Assembly: GCF_009730915.1 (NCBI RefSeq)
Contig: NC_052483.1
Span: forward strand, 682,001-746,000
Length of the DNA: 64,000 nucleotides
Direction of reading: 5' to 3'
Origin: Dioscorea cayenensis subsp. rotundata
Taxonomy: Eukaryota > Streptophyta > Magnoliopsida > Dioscoreales > Dioscoreaceae
Positions 46,931 through 59,800 of this stretch are shown one piece after another. Each line of letters begins with the position of its first letter. Position 1 is the first letter of the stretch. A program made the translations under genes and the position numbers. The notes under the pieces are model-generated. The model searched no databases and was not told the origin of the DNA. It saw only the letters and a program-made list of their open reading frames with translations.

Positions 46931-49900
46931 TCCCGACGTTTGTTCGCTTTTCTTAGATGTCCTCACTTGGAAAAAGAAAATTGAAGAATGATGATATTTT
47001 TAATTGTTTTATTGTGAAAAAAAAAATATAGCCATTTATATAACAACTTGTTTTGTTGTTCTCCGTTTTAATTAGAATAATTTATCCATCATTTGAAAAA
47101 TAATAATAATAATTTTTGTTTTTAATTTTTATTAATAGACCATGACCTTTCAACTTTAAATGGGTAAGATTCTAACCTAACTGAATAAAGTGGATAAACC
47201 ACTAATTTATTAAAAAAAGAAGGAAGCAGTACTGATGAAAAGGTCAGCTGAACAGAAAAAGTCTAAAATAAAATAACAATCGAAAATCCTCATGTGACGG
47301 GGATAAGGAAAAAGCAGATAAATCGAGACAGGAAGAAAGATAAAAATAAGACAAATGTCTGGGACTGCAGCGGTCAACCGTCTCGAGACACAGCCCTGCA
47401 AATGATAAGGATAGGGAGGACTACTCCCCGATCGGTGCAGTGCAGATCGACCGATGAAAATCGGTGGATCTAGTGCCCGTGAAGTTGAGAGAGCGCTGAT
47501 CCTCCGGGAAGTGGTCTCCGTGCAGTATCTCGATGAAGGTTCTCTAAATCTGTTGAAAGCTCAAGAAAAGCAACATATTAAGCAGACTTTAGTATAAAAT
47601 TGAAATAATAGGTAGGCAAGTAACTTTTGATTTAAGAGAAGAATAAAACTCTAACTCCTTGTATAATTTAAAGCATAAATACTTTTATATTTTTTAATAT
47701 ATTTTATACCATTAAATGTAACATTAGAATTGGAGATTTCTTTTTTATATTTATACTAGAGATGAGTCCCCCACCGTTATTTTTAATTCTTTAGTCTTTA
47801 TAATTTTTTTTTTTTAAAAAAAACTTATTCAAGTGGTAAACTAAGGAAAATGCAGTGAGCTTTAAAAACAAATGACGATAAAAACTTTAACTTTCCATAC
47901 AACATGATCTACACAATTAACATGGTCATGGTCTAATACCAATTATAAACATCATCAAAATGTGTGGTTTCTCACTTAACTTTTTATGAGGTTTTAATGG
48001 CCACACAGTCCACTTCTTGAAAATGAGCAAGAGTAGTGCTCATGCCCATCTTTGAAAGATAGACCTGCTACTCCGCTAGTGCACCTTTCATAGTTCTACA
48101 CAAAACTATTTATTTATAGTATATCAGTAACTGTAGTAGTTTTGCTTTTGAATAGGCTATGAGATATTTCACATATGGGGCATCGATTTTATGAGTGTAG
48201 GTATGCTTCTTGAAAGTGAACCGTTGGTGAACGCTCTCCTACATCTCCTAGCTCTCCTGCTCAAGGACTCATGTATTCCAAGCTACTAGTAATTTCAAGA
48301 GTTCGGATCTTCACTTTTGATTCATGCACAGTCAATCTTTAGGACAAGTGGATAAACACCCCAAGCATGGGTGTACTATGGTCACAATTTGGGACAAAGC
48401 AAGCAAGATTTTTCAACTCTAACAAAGAACACGGGTGTTGATGACCATTCAATTTTCGAGTTCATAGTGGAGTTCATCAAATAAGCATTGTGGACTTTTC
48501 GTTTGGTCTTAACTTTCTTGTTTATGCTTCGATTGGAAAAGACAAGAGAAGGATATGGAGAAGTCCCACTCTTCAGAGCTCTGCCATAAAGCAGAGTGTA
48601 GGGGTGTAGAATGTTAAAGAGCATGACAGTAGAGGAGACACCATGGGGATAGTTATCAGAGGGGATACTTCCACCAACTCATTTCAATTAAACCACGTCT
48701 AAAGCTCAGATTCAACACTAACATGGGTCCTTAAAGGACGGGAAATGCATGAGAACTCATCTTATGAGAGTTTTTTGGGCATGCTTCTTCGAAGAAAGAA
48801 CTCTAGTGGAGGCACACAGAGCATCATCAAAATCAAATGGATGCTTCATAGCATCCAACACAAACTATGCAACTCATCTATGCAATCTCACTCTAGCCAA
48901 TAAAATCCACGCATTCCTACAAAAATACACATATATACTTAAATGATGCCTTTATTTGAAAATTAAAATATATATCATTATATAATATGGTTTTTTACCA
49001 TCTTTATCCTAACTTAGAGTTTCTTTTATATATAAAATGTGATTTTTTTTTAAAGGGCGACAAACGAAAATCTCTATGATGGGTAAGTGTAAATTGCGAG
49101 TTACTTCTTTTAGCGGGAATTCAAACTCTTACCACTCCGCATGTAAGAGCCTTATTTTTAATGATACCAACCACTCGAATCAAGTGGTTGTGGCAAAAAT
49201 GTGAACCTTTTAAATAGAATTTTTTTTAAGTATAATGTATATGGATATATATTTGATAATACCCACTCACACACATACATACTTACCATTTGTCTGTTGT
49301 GGGGACTGTTGTGGGGATAATTAGTATAATATTTTCATTTACTAAACTGACCAAATATTTGTATAAAAAATCCTAACAAAACTATTGTTTTTATTCAGTT
49401 TCCTAATAAATGTGGTGTAGTAGTAAGCACTTCTAGACCACTTCCCAGAATATGACAACGACGTATTGTTGTAGTTCCTATGATGCACTTAGTTATTTTA
49501 TTAGCTTCTCCAAAAGAAATTCATTGGTTAGAAGATTTATGAGCAATTTCTCGTGCCAATTTAAGTTTTTAAATTCAAGTTATTTTAAAAAACCTTTTTG
49601 TTTCAATAAAAAAATATAATAAAATTATTATTTTATAGTAAAGAATTCATTTTTAAAGCCAAACAGTTTAGTACAGTGACATTAGTCTATTGCAAAAAGA
49701 CTAATAGTGGTAACTTACAATTTTGACAACACTTATGGCATTTTGTAAAAGCCAGAATTGTTTTAAAAAATATATATTTTTGAAAAATGCAAAATATTTT
49801 GAATGGTTTATCCCCTTATCATAAAAATAAAAATATATTTAACTAATAATTTAGTTATTACAGTAATCAAAACTATAATTTCTTTTTGATAAAATGAATA

Positions 49901-51109
49901 AACTATATTTCATTAAAAAAAAAAGAAAATGTATATAAAAATATCTATTAGAAATTTGGTTTTATTTGATTCTTTGAGTGGCATTAACCAAGCGTTTCAA
50001 CATGGTCATCAAAAATACTGTTTCATAATATTTATTTTAAGTTATTAAATAAATATCCATTCGCTAAGTATTTTTAGGGTTAATCTGATTCACACATAAG
50101 TACAATATAAATAGTATAACATAACATAAATAAGTGAAGTATAATGCAAATACTTATGTTATTTCATATTTGGATAACATTAAAAATAAAATAAAATTAC
50201 CATAATATTTTTTGTATTATTCTAATGATCGATGATGGTAAAAAAAACTATCAAAGATGTATTTTCTTATCACTTATTTATTTTATAATTATACTTTACT
50301 TATAAATCAAATAAATTTTAAAATTATTGTTGTACTATCCCTTGTCTACTTTCGTGGATCAACCGCAATCAGTGAGTTAAATGACTGATTTAAAATTAAT
50401 AATTTATAGATTTAAATTATTCATTGGTTTAAATATTTTATTCAGCGTAAATTTGAAAAGCGATCTTCATAATTTTATTTTAGATGAATCTATGACAAAA
50501 CCATTTTTTTTTTTGTATTATCTTCAAATTCAGGTATATAAGAATTCTCATTTCTTTGCAATTATATATATATATATATTCAATTATATATATTAGGAAA
50601 TATTCACAAAAATTAAAAAATAAAAAGAAATATTTGTATATTTAATTAAAAAATTAAGATTTATTTAAATAAATATTCCAATGAAGTGGCAAACCACTGA
50701 ACCAGTCAAATGACAAAACCGTCCATATATATATATTACTATATTATATTAACCGTGAAGATTAAAATTAAAATACAGAGGATGCGTTATTAATTCCCCA
50801 ACCCAAGAGTCAATTCTGATGAAATCAATGCTCAGTCGGTACAATATGATGGCTGGGATTTGTGAGAGGACTTAGATCAGACTAATAACACATCCCAAGA
50901 GAATCCAATGGCTGAGATGCAGAAAAGAAGTCGGAAGTATGCGCGTAAACATGACATGGGTGCGAGCGAGGAAAAAAAGAAAAAAAAAAGAAAAAAAAAA
51001 CCTTGGGCGCATTTAGGAATATAAAAAGTCCATTAATTAATGAGAGACGGAAGGAGGGGGCCGACTGATAAAATCGATAGACATAGATTGTCAAACTGAA
51101 AGCAGCATC
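46931..51109. other. AT-rich intergenic DNA with a LINE-like scrap
   Basis: No gene recognised. At 47180-47560 on the minus strand is a GC-richer segment ending with the same kind of terminal motif as the LINE remnant at 29396 (complement of gtggataaaccactaattta), so it is probably another LINE 3' untranslated region. Very AT-rich stretches with TA repeats run from about 48960 to 50750. The right end should include the SUVR5 promoter. Confidence 0.5.
47180..47560 (-). mobile_element. Probable LINE 3' untranslated-region remnant
   Basis: Begins (minus-strand end) with gtggataaaccactaattta near 47186 followed by purine-rich sequence and then a GC-richer part (47360-47540). The layout matches that of the LINE remnant at 29390-29640. 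There is no coding sequence, so the call rests on the shared end motif and layout only. Confidence 0.45.
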
Positions 51110-51255
51110 AAAACCCCTTCCTGATCCCTAACCCTAATTCGTCCAAACTACTCCTTTCTCCCCCTCCTAAAATCGAGTCCTTTGCGTCGCTGTTCCCCCA
51201 ATTTGCAAGCCCATCACGACTATGGTGGTTGTTGCAGGAGGAGATCGGCATTACA
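51110..51255 (+). other. 5' leader exon of the SUVR5-type gene
   Basis: Pyrimidine-rich sequence with ccctaaccctaattcg, ending at a donor ATTACAG|GTACATG (exon end 51255). The acceptor of the next exon is cacacAG at 51926-51927. The transcription start is not visible, so the left border is approximate. The ATG at 51222 lies within this exon and would be a further upstream start. Confidence 0.55.
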
Positions 51256-51931
51256 GGTACATGACAAGATTACTCGTCTCCCAATTCGATCTACTAGACA
51301 TGGTCTGCCATGATTTCCTTCTTACCGCGCTTTTTGCTGGCTTTTTACTCTGGTTGAATAAATACAGTGTCTCTTCTTCTCCTTTCGATTTGAATGCAAG
51401 GTTTATTTCTTTTCTTCTCTCGTTTCTCTCTTGTGATAAACATAAACTCCGGAGTTAATTATTATTTAATGTTTGGTTCTCATTGCCTTTGAATTTGAAT
51501 TCGGGCGGGTGCGTTGTTTTCTTTGTTTAGTGAGTTTTCAGCTTTCATTTGATTCCTTGATCGGTAATGCCGACTGCTGCCCGTGGCTTATGTATTATAT
51601 GTATCTATATTCAGTGTGCTGCAGTAAAAATGTGGTCTTTCTTTTTCACATTTGTTAATGTTGACTATATATATCATCAGCACATCAATGAGACATACTG
51701 GTAAAAAGGGGGCTTTTTTTTTTCTTCTTCATTTTTGGATAACCCAATGTTGTCGTGGTTAGTAAACTTCAATGGAGAAGTACATGAAACTGTAATTTAT
51801 ACCAGCATGCTAAGTTTGTTTTCGCTGAACAAATTCAGGTCCTTGTGAACATAAAGGACATTAACATCTAAGTTGCATCGTTTCTGTGTATTTAGTTTTT
51901 AATCAGTTAATTTATTTCATCACACAGATTG

Positions 51932-52080
51932 ATGATCTAGGTTGATGAGGGCCGGGGATTTCAGAAAAGCTGTGGCATTTTATGGCATTTGGATCATCAG
52001 TGGATAATCATGTCAGTGCTCTCTTTGTCAGAAGTTCAATATATTGGGGAGCAGAATCCAGGAGTAAAGCCAATGGATGA
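51932..52080 (+). promoter_or_regulatory. Upstream ORFs in the SUVR5-type leader
   Basis: Three upstream ATGs lie in exon 2 before the main start at 52010. One is a two-codon ORF (ATG ATC TAG, about 51932). One has 20 codons from 51945 and stops at 52005-52007, three bases before the main ATG. One starts at 51982 out of frame and overlaps the main start, ending near 52078. Such an arrangement usually lowers translation of the main frame. Confidence 0.65.
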
Positions 52081-55000
52081 TGTTGTTGAAGAACACATGA
52101 TGCTGCAAGTAGAGCATCCACAGCAAAGAGCTGTTGACAAACTAGCATTCACTATTCATGACAGGAAACAGATTGTACCTGACGATTATTATCAACGGAG
52201 AGCTTGTGATGTTGACCAACCAAATGATTCTAATGGGAATGTGGACACTCTGACCAAACTTGACTGTGCTCAAGGAAACTCTGTAAATGTAAATGGCTTC
52301 CTTGCTGCTGTGAACCCCTTGTCGAAAGTTAAATGTTGTAAACTATCACAAGGAGATGAAAGATTAAATAAAAGCACTGAGGGAAATACTAACTTCATAA
52401 AAAATAATTCCTTTTACCAGGAGGTTTGTGATCTTTCAAATGGTAGCATGGAGGAAGAAGCCATCTCCCTTAAAAATGAAAGCAATACAGACAAATCTGA
52501 ACAACTCAAGGGGGAAGAATTGGCCCCCGTTTGTGTTTCACAAAACAATTTAGACCACAGCTACACTGGACGAGAACAAGGACTGGAGGTAGCGAGTGGT
52601 ATTTGTGGAGCTTGCAACTATGTGGTACATTTAGTGGGGGACAGAGTAAATCAGACAAATGAAAACAAGGATGGTTCTCAGGTATCCAGTGACATGGACC
52701 TCCTCAGAAGTGCTACTTCTGATTCTTGTAGGGAGGAAGAGGACCAGAATACTACTGTATGTGAGCCATCAGATCTTGCCAGTTCAATTGATTATGAACA
52801 AGGCATTTTATCTTTGCAGTGTCAAGATTGTAAATCTTTCACTTCCAGCAAGGACTATCACCTTTCAAAGGAAAAGGTGGGTGACAAGGTCCAAGATAAC
52901 AATCTAGTGGGAGAAATTGGCCCTTCAGGAGTGGAATTTCCTGCTGAAGAACAACCTGTCGCACTCTGGGTGAAGGTAAGCATAGTTCTGTACTCTAGTA
53001 AACATTAACTTTACATTTAAGTTGTAGCATGACCAGAGATACTTTACATTTAAGTTGTATCATTAACTCTAGTAAACATTAATTTTATTGGTTATCTCTG
53101 GAACAAAGATACTTTCTAAGGTATACTCCTTTAACAGACTTGGTTTAAGTTGCATATTACCATCTGTCTTGTACCACCACATCATGTTTGACTATATCAA
53201 ACACGTAGATATCTAATGCACTTTTGCGTCATCCTAGTGTTGCAGTAACTTTGACATGTTACCAATTGGCATTTATGAACCCTGGATTGCTCTAATCACT
53301 TTAATTGTCGTTTTGTTATCATGAATGACTATGGATGTTTATGTGTCCACGCTGTTTTCTTTGCAATGCTTGGTTTCCACTAATTAGATGGATCTGACTG
53401 TGTGGTGGGTGGTTCTATTGGCTGCCTCCAACTTTGGATATGCTCTTTCATGTTTTCATTTCCCAGTGCTTGTTTTGTGTAGAACTTGTTTTTGTCATGG
53501 TTACTCAGTGAGGTAGAATCACTACACACTTATTCAATAATTGTTTTAACAATTTCAATTAAGTCATTCTATATTCCTTTTTAACCTTTGAGTTTGTTGG
53601 TGACTTATATTTATATTTATTATCATCCTCCTCCTGAAGCCTTTGAATTAACGAACCTTTTCTCTAGAGTGTGGGTAAGTCATGGTTGAATTTATTAGGG
53701 TTGTAATTTGGCCATTATTTTCTCATGGGATGTTCAAAATTGGCACATACCTATTTTTCTCTGTTCAAGACACCAGTTGGGTATTCTTTGAATGCTTTTT
53801 TTTCCTTAGCTCTTTGCCATCATGGCCCTTTGAACATATTTTTGTGTTACATTTGAAGTGCATATTTAGTAAAGTCCAATTTGGTTAATTTTATTTGTCA
53901 TAACTGGGCGGTGAGTTTTTGTCCTTCAAACGCGTCAACTATTTTCTATTAGTTGCACCTTCAACCAGCATTGCCAGGACACAATTACGGCTGTGGAGTA
54001 CCCAATTATCAAAGTTATAGTGTATGTATATAAACATGTATGGACGTACATGTGTGTATACATGTATATGTGTATATTGTATGTGCATATATATCCATGT
54101 CTCTGTGTATGTACATGTATATCCGTGTGCAAGTATAAGTATGTACATACATTTTTTATATGCATGGACGCTTTAATTACATTATCACCTGTTGTTTTTA
54201 GAGAAATAGAACTGCTGGCATGGTATTTAAATTATCATAAAATATAAAATGAAATAAAATTCCTAAAATCGTTAAAATTAACAAAAATTGCTAAGGATTA
54301 AAAATTTTAGAAAGCTGTGGAAAAATAAATAGAAAAAGATAAGTAAAATTTTTTTTATTATGGATTTTAAAAGATAGAGAAAGATAGAGGTAATTTAAAA
54401 TGATCCTATCCAGAAAGACTTTAGAAGGGGAAGGGGTTAATGTAGGATCATGCGTGGAAGAAATTTATTTGCTTATTAACAAACAGCAACATGATGTATT
54501 AAACTTGCCTTTGTCAATACGAATAAAATTTAGACATCCTGTAGGAATTCTGCTATCCAGGTGCTTCCCATATCTCCTGAATTTGATTAAGATCCTTTGT
54601 ACTACATTTCTTTATAACCCACAATCATGTAGAGAATTGCAAAGTTCTGGGTGTATTTTCTACTTCATTTATGCAGTTATGGTATATCTTACTGAGAAAA
54701 CATTGTTATATTAAGGGGATGTGGAATTATCAGTAGCAATTTATGCTGTGGTTTGGCTAGATGAAAGTTTCTGAAAGTGGCGCTTACTCATAGCCATTTC
54801 CACCTGAAATGTAAACTAGTAGGCAAAAATTTCAGAAATCTCACTTTTTAGAGTTTCACCTTTTGTGGATTTCATCAACATCCAAATTCAATTCCAGCGT
54901 ACCAAACAACTAAAGTAGCAGAAATGGCTCCCCTTGCATTACTTATCATGAGTCAATGCAACCAACCGCTCCCTTATGCAGAATGCAGTGTGAGATGTTG

Positions 55001-56781
55001 TACTTGAGCACAATACTCTTCAGGATGTGCAGTTATTAAAACTTGAAGAGTATGTATTAATTGAATTCATTAAATTTTTGCATTATGAAAATCAAATATC
55101 CATTACTTTAAGTTCCCTATTTTCATTCTTAAGCGTTTGCAATTAAATATACACTTCATCTATTATCATTTTATTCCACTATTTTTGCTTGTCTCATGAG
55201 TAGAATTTTGTTTGCTTTCATAATTCTCTCAATTCATTGTTGTTGTGTGAACTTGGATATTCATTTGTGTATTTTCAATCTAATTTCTCTTCCTTTTTCC
55301 TCAAGTGTAGTGGAGAGGGAAATGGCAAACCGGAATCCTATGTCCAAGGGTTGACTGTCCTTTACCAACTTTGAGGGCAAAGCCTACTCATGAGAGGAAA
55401 AATTACTTTGCAATTTTCTTTCCTCGTACCAGGACATATTCTTGGGCAGATATGCTACTTGTTCGTTCAATTGATGAGTTGCCAGAACCTCTTGTTTATG
55501 GTACTCATCGTAAATGGAGGAAGTTGGTTAAAGACTTGACTGTTCCACGCCGTTATATCATGCAAAAACTTGCTGTTGCGATGCTAAATATCAATGACCG
55601 GCTACATACAGAGGTCTCTTGCTATTTGCTTTGAAGATGTTACCATTGTCCTACTTTTTCACTATTCCCATCCTTGAGCTAATTATTCTTAAGCTACTTT
55701 GATTAAATTCTCATAGGCTGTAGTTGAGCATGCTCGGAAAGCTACAACATGGAAGGAATTTGCAGTGGAAGCATCTCGCACCAGAGATTATTCTGATCTT
55801 GGAAGGATGCTATTGAAGCTTCAAACTGTATACTTCTGTTCTTAATGGTGGCTAGAAAATGTGCCATTCATGTTTTTAATTCTTCTGCAAATTTCAGATT
55901 CACTATTCAAGCTCTTGAAAATTCTTTTACTATCTGTTTTGAAATGTTTTGCCTTATTGGCATTGCATATGGAGAGCTTTTTTTATGCATCGAGCTAGTT
56001 TGTATCTTATGGCTTTAATTTGGCAGCATATTTGTATAGTTTATTGTATGCCTGGTCAACTTCAACTTTTGTTGCTATTTCTGGCCTTCACTGCTTTGAT
56101 TTCTGGTAATAATTTTTTGTTGATTGAGGTAACGATTTTCTTGTCTTACCTGCAGATGATACTCCGAGTTATGTAAAGCCAGCTTTGGTTGAATGCCTCT
56201 TTTAACTCATGGGCACAAAGATGTCAGAGTGTACACAGTGCAGAGACTGTTGAAATACTAACAGAGGTGCCTACCTTTTCTTTTGGAACATAATTATGTT
56301 GAAGGGAATTGGTTTGTTAACTGTCATTAATTTATTCTCTTTAATTTGTATGGCTGCGACATCATCATATTATGACTTTAGGGGGCCCTAATCCTATTGG
56401 GTCAATATAAAACTGGATGCTGCTAACTGAAAATTCAAGCTGTTTACTTTGATGTATCTTGTGAAATGCTTATAAATAAACATTATGTATCCTTTAACTA
56501 GCAATTATTTTATAAAATGTTGCTAAAATAAATGCTAGCAAATGAATGGTTCAAATAATTAACTTCTGAACTGAATTTCTTCAATTATTGGACCACCCTC
56601 CATTGGAAACAAAGCACTTATATTTGACATTTAGCATCGCTTCACCCCATTAGATGGTATGGCTGATTGTTTTTTTGATAATATGCCATTTCATTGTAGA
56701 ACTCTGTTTGGTCAATGATGTGATCTAAAGTTTTCCTCTTCTTTATTCTGCTTTTGACACTTTTTTTTCCCCTAGAAATCG

Positions 56782-56815
<34 letters not shown>

Positions 56816-59800
56816 TTTGAGTTACCTATTGAACTTCATGAATGAATGTAAATTTCCTTGCCTAAACCAGGAGTTATTCGATTCTGTTTTGTGGAATGAG
56901 GTGGAGGAGCTTCGGAATGCCCCTGTTCAACCAGATATAGGCCCTGAGTGGAAAACTTGGAAGCAGGAGGTCATGAAATTCTTCTCCACTGCATACCCAA
57001 GAGCTGGTAAATTGGACACAGAGCGGAAGAATGATGACAGTTCTTTAACTATGGGAATTCAAATTAGTAGGAAGCGTCCTAAGCTTGAAGTACAACAAGC
57101 TGATAAATCTGTTTCTGCAAGTTTATTATCTGAGCCCACCAAGTTGGATGCTGATTCTGGGCATTCCAATTGTCAGGGCATTGTAAAATATGTTCCAACA
57201 GGTGCCGCCCAGGATAATGTAATTCCTGGTCTGGCTGCTGTAGAAGGTTCTAGCACAATGAGTGACACTTTTAATGAGATCGGTGTTGAAGATGAAAGCA
57301 TCCAATTTGCACAGGGTTCATTTGCAAGTGGGGCATGCAACAAGACTGCCATGGTAAATTCACATCATAGTCCTGATGCGATGAAATATAGGCAATGTTC
57401 AGCCTTTATAGAAGCCAAGGGAAGACAGTGTGGACGGTGGGCAAATGATGGTGATATCTTCTGTTGTGTGCATTTGAATTCTCGTTCTGTGGGAAAGCCT
57501 AATCAGGAAGAACATAACACTCCTTTGGAAGCACCAATGTGTGAAGGTACAACAACTAATGGCAACAAATGCAAGCATCGAGCCCGATATGGTTCAGCAT
57601 TTTGCAAGAAACACCGTAGCCAGGAAATTAATGATCCCATGGTTGTTAATGATCTCTCATATTCCTGTGTTAATGAGCTCAAGAGAAAGCATGATCATAG
57701 CACTGCCCTGGAACACCTTCCAAGTCCGGTCACTATTTCTGAGAAAAATTTCGGTTGGGCTGGTGAGGCACAAACTTCTTTGCAAGAGAACCTGATCCCA
57801 GTAATGGTGGAAGAAACCTTGGATGAGAGAAATTGTTTAATGAAGAAATCTGAACTAAGCAGTGCTTTACCTTCTACTGCAAGTGCCACTAGTCTTGATT
57901 TACCACTGTGCATTGGACATTATGGCCGCATTAATGGTGAACAGTGCCTGGAGGTTGCTAAGAGACACACCTTGTATTGTGAAAAACATCTCCCAAAATT
58001 TCTCAAACGTGCAAGGAATGGGAAGAGTCGACTGGTATCGAAAGACGTATTTCTTGATCTTTTCAGGAATTGCTCTTCAAGGAAACAAAAACTATACCTA
58101 CATCAAGCATGTGAACTTCTATATGGGTTCATGAAAAGCAATCTATCCCACCAAAAGGCAGTTCCTAAGGATGACAGCATGGGATGGGTATTATCAGAAG
58201 CTTCTGTTGATCAACATGTAGGGGAGTATTTATTGAAGCTGGTGTCAAGTGAGACGGAAAAAATAACTAGGATTTGGGGGTTTGGTGCAGACAAGGTTAA
58301 CCAAGTACCTTCTTCCAAAGCTATAGTGCATGACCTTCTAGTTCATGATGGTGATCAGTCTGAGACGACTGTAAGGTGCAAAATTTGTACTGAGAAATTC
58401 TCTGACAATCAAAAACTGAGTTTACATTGGACTGAGATCCATAAAAAAGAATTGCGGTGGCTTTTTTTAGAGGGTTTGCTTTGTTCAATTTGCATGAACT
58501 CCTTCACAAACAGAAAAGTTTTTGAAACTCATGTGAAAGAGAAACATGGGATGCAATTCCTTGGACATTCTGTCCTGCTTCGGTGTATGTCATGCAATAG
58601 CCATTTTCCAAGTTCAGATCAGTTATGGCAGCATGTTCTCTCTTTCCATTCTTCAGAGCTCTGTCAGCAAGATCTCAGTCAACAGCAATGTAGGGTCGTG
58701 ACTGAAGCTGATCAACCTGATTCTGAGCTGTGCAATAAGGTCTGCCAGGACAAGAGTGCCTTCGAGAAAGATGAGGGCTCCCAAAGATTTGTTTGCAGAT
58801 TCTGTGGCTTGAAGTTTGATCTTCTACCAGATCTTGGCCGTCACCATCAAGTAGCTCATATGAGCCACTTTACATCGAAGAGGGGAAATAATCATCTCAG
58901 ACGAGGTAGGCACTGCTATCCTAGACTCAAGCGAAGTTTTGATGCGGCTTTTAGAATTAAGAATCGCAGTAACTTGGGCACACAAAAGCAGTTTGAGTCT
59001 TCTAACTCAGTCATAGCTGCAAGGGCAAGGTTACAAACTCAAGCATCTGAAACAGCTAGTCTTGGAAGGCTGCTAGACTCTCATTGCTCAGATGTTGCAT
59101 TGACCTTATTTTCTGAGATCCAGAAAACAAAGCCTCGGCCTAGTAACCTTGAGATTCTTTCTACTGCTCGCACTGCTTGCTGCAGGACTAGCCTCAGCGC
59201 TGCACTGAAATTAAGTATGGTTTGCTGCCAGAAAATCTTTGCTTGAAGGCAGCTAAACTTTGTAGTGAACTGAATACTCCAGTAGATTGGCACCTAGAGG
59301 GGTTTATTTGTCCCAAAGGATGTAGACCTCTTACACTGCCTCATTCTTTACCCCCTCTCAAGCCTGCTACTGGTCCATTCATCAAATCTTCTAGTCATAT
59401 GGAGTTGGTGAATATTGCTGAGTGGGAGATGGATGAATGCCATTATGTTCTTGATTCAAAGCAGTTCATTTTGAAACCAGTTCAAAAACCCAAAAATTTT
59501 TTGTGTGAGGATTTGAGCTTTGGAAAGGAGCCTGTTCCAGTACGTTGTGTAATAGATGAGGGTCTTGAGAATTTTTTCATAATGAAGAGCCTGGCTTAGA
59601 TATGCCATGGGAAGGTTTTTGCTTATGTTACAAAGAGGGTTATAGACTCATCCCTTGGTCTTGATATAGAGGTACATTTCTCCTTGGGCATTACTGCTAA
59701 ATCTGTATCTCTAGTTGTACTTGACCAATGCACAACTGGTTGGGATCAATCCTTTTTCTTAAAATCAATTGCACATTTTTAATTCAATAATCCAATGCAT

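Noticed and set aside
53935-54247. Tyr/His-rich open frames on both strands
   Set aside because: They arise from a GTATATGTGTAC-type simple repeat in a SUVR5 intron.
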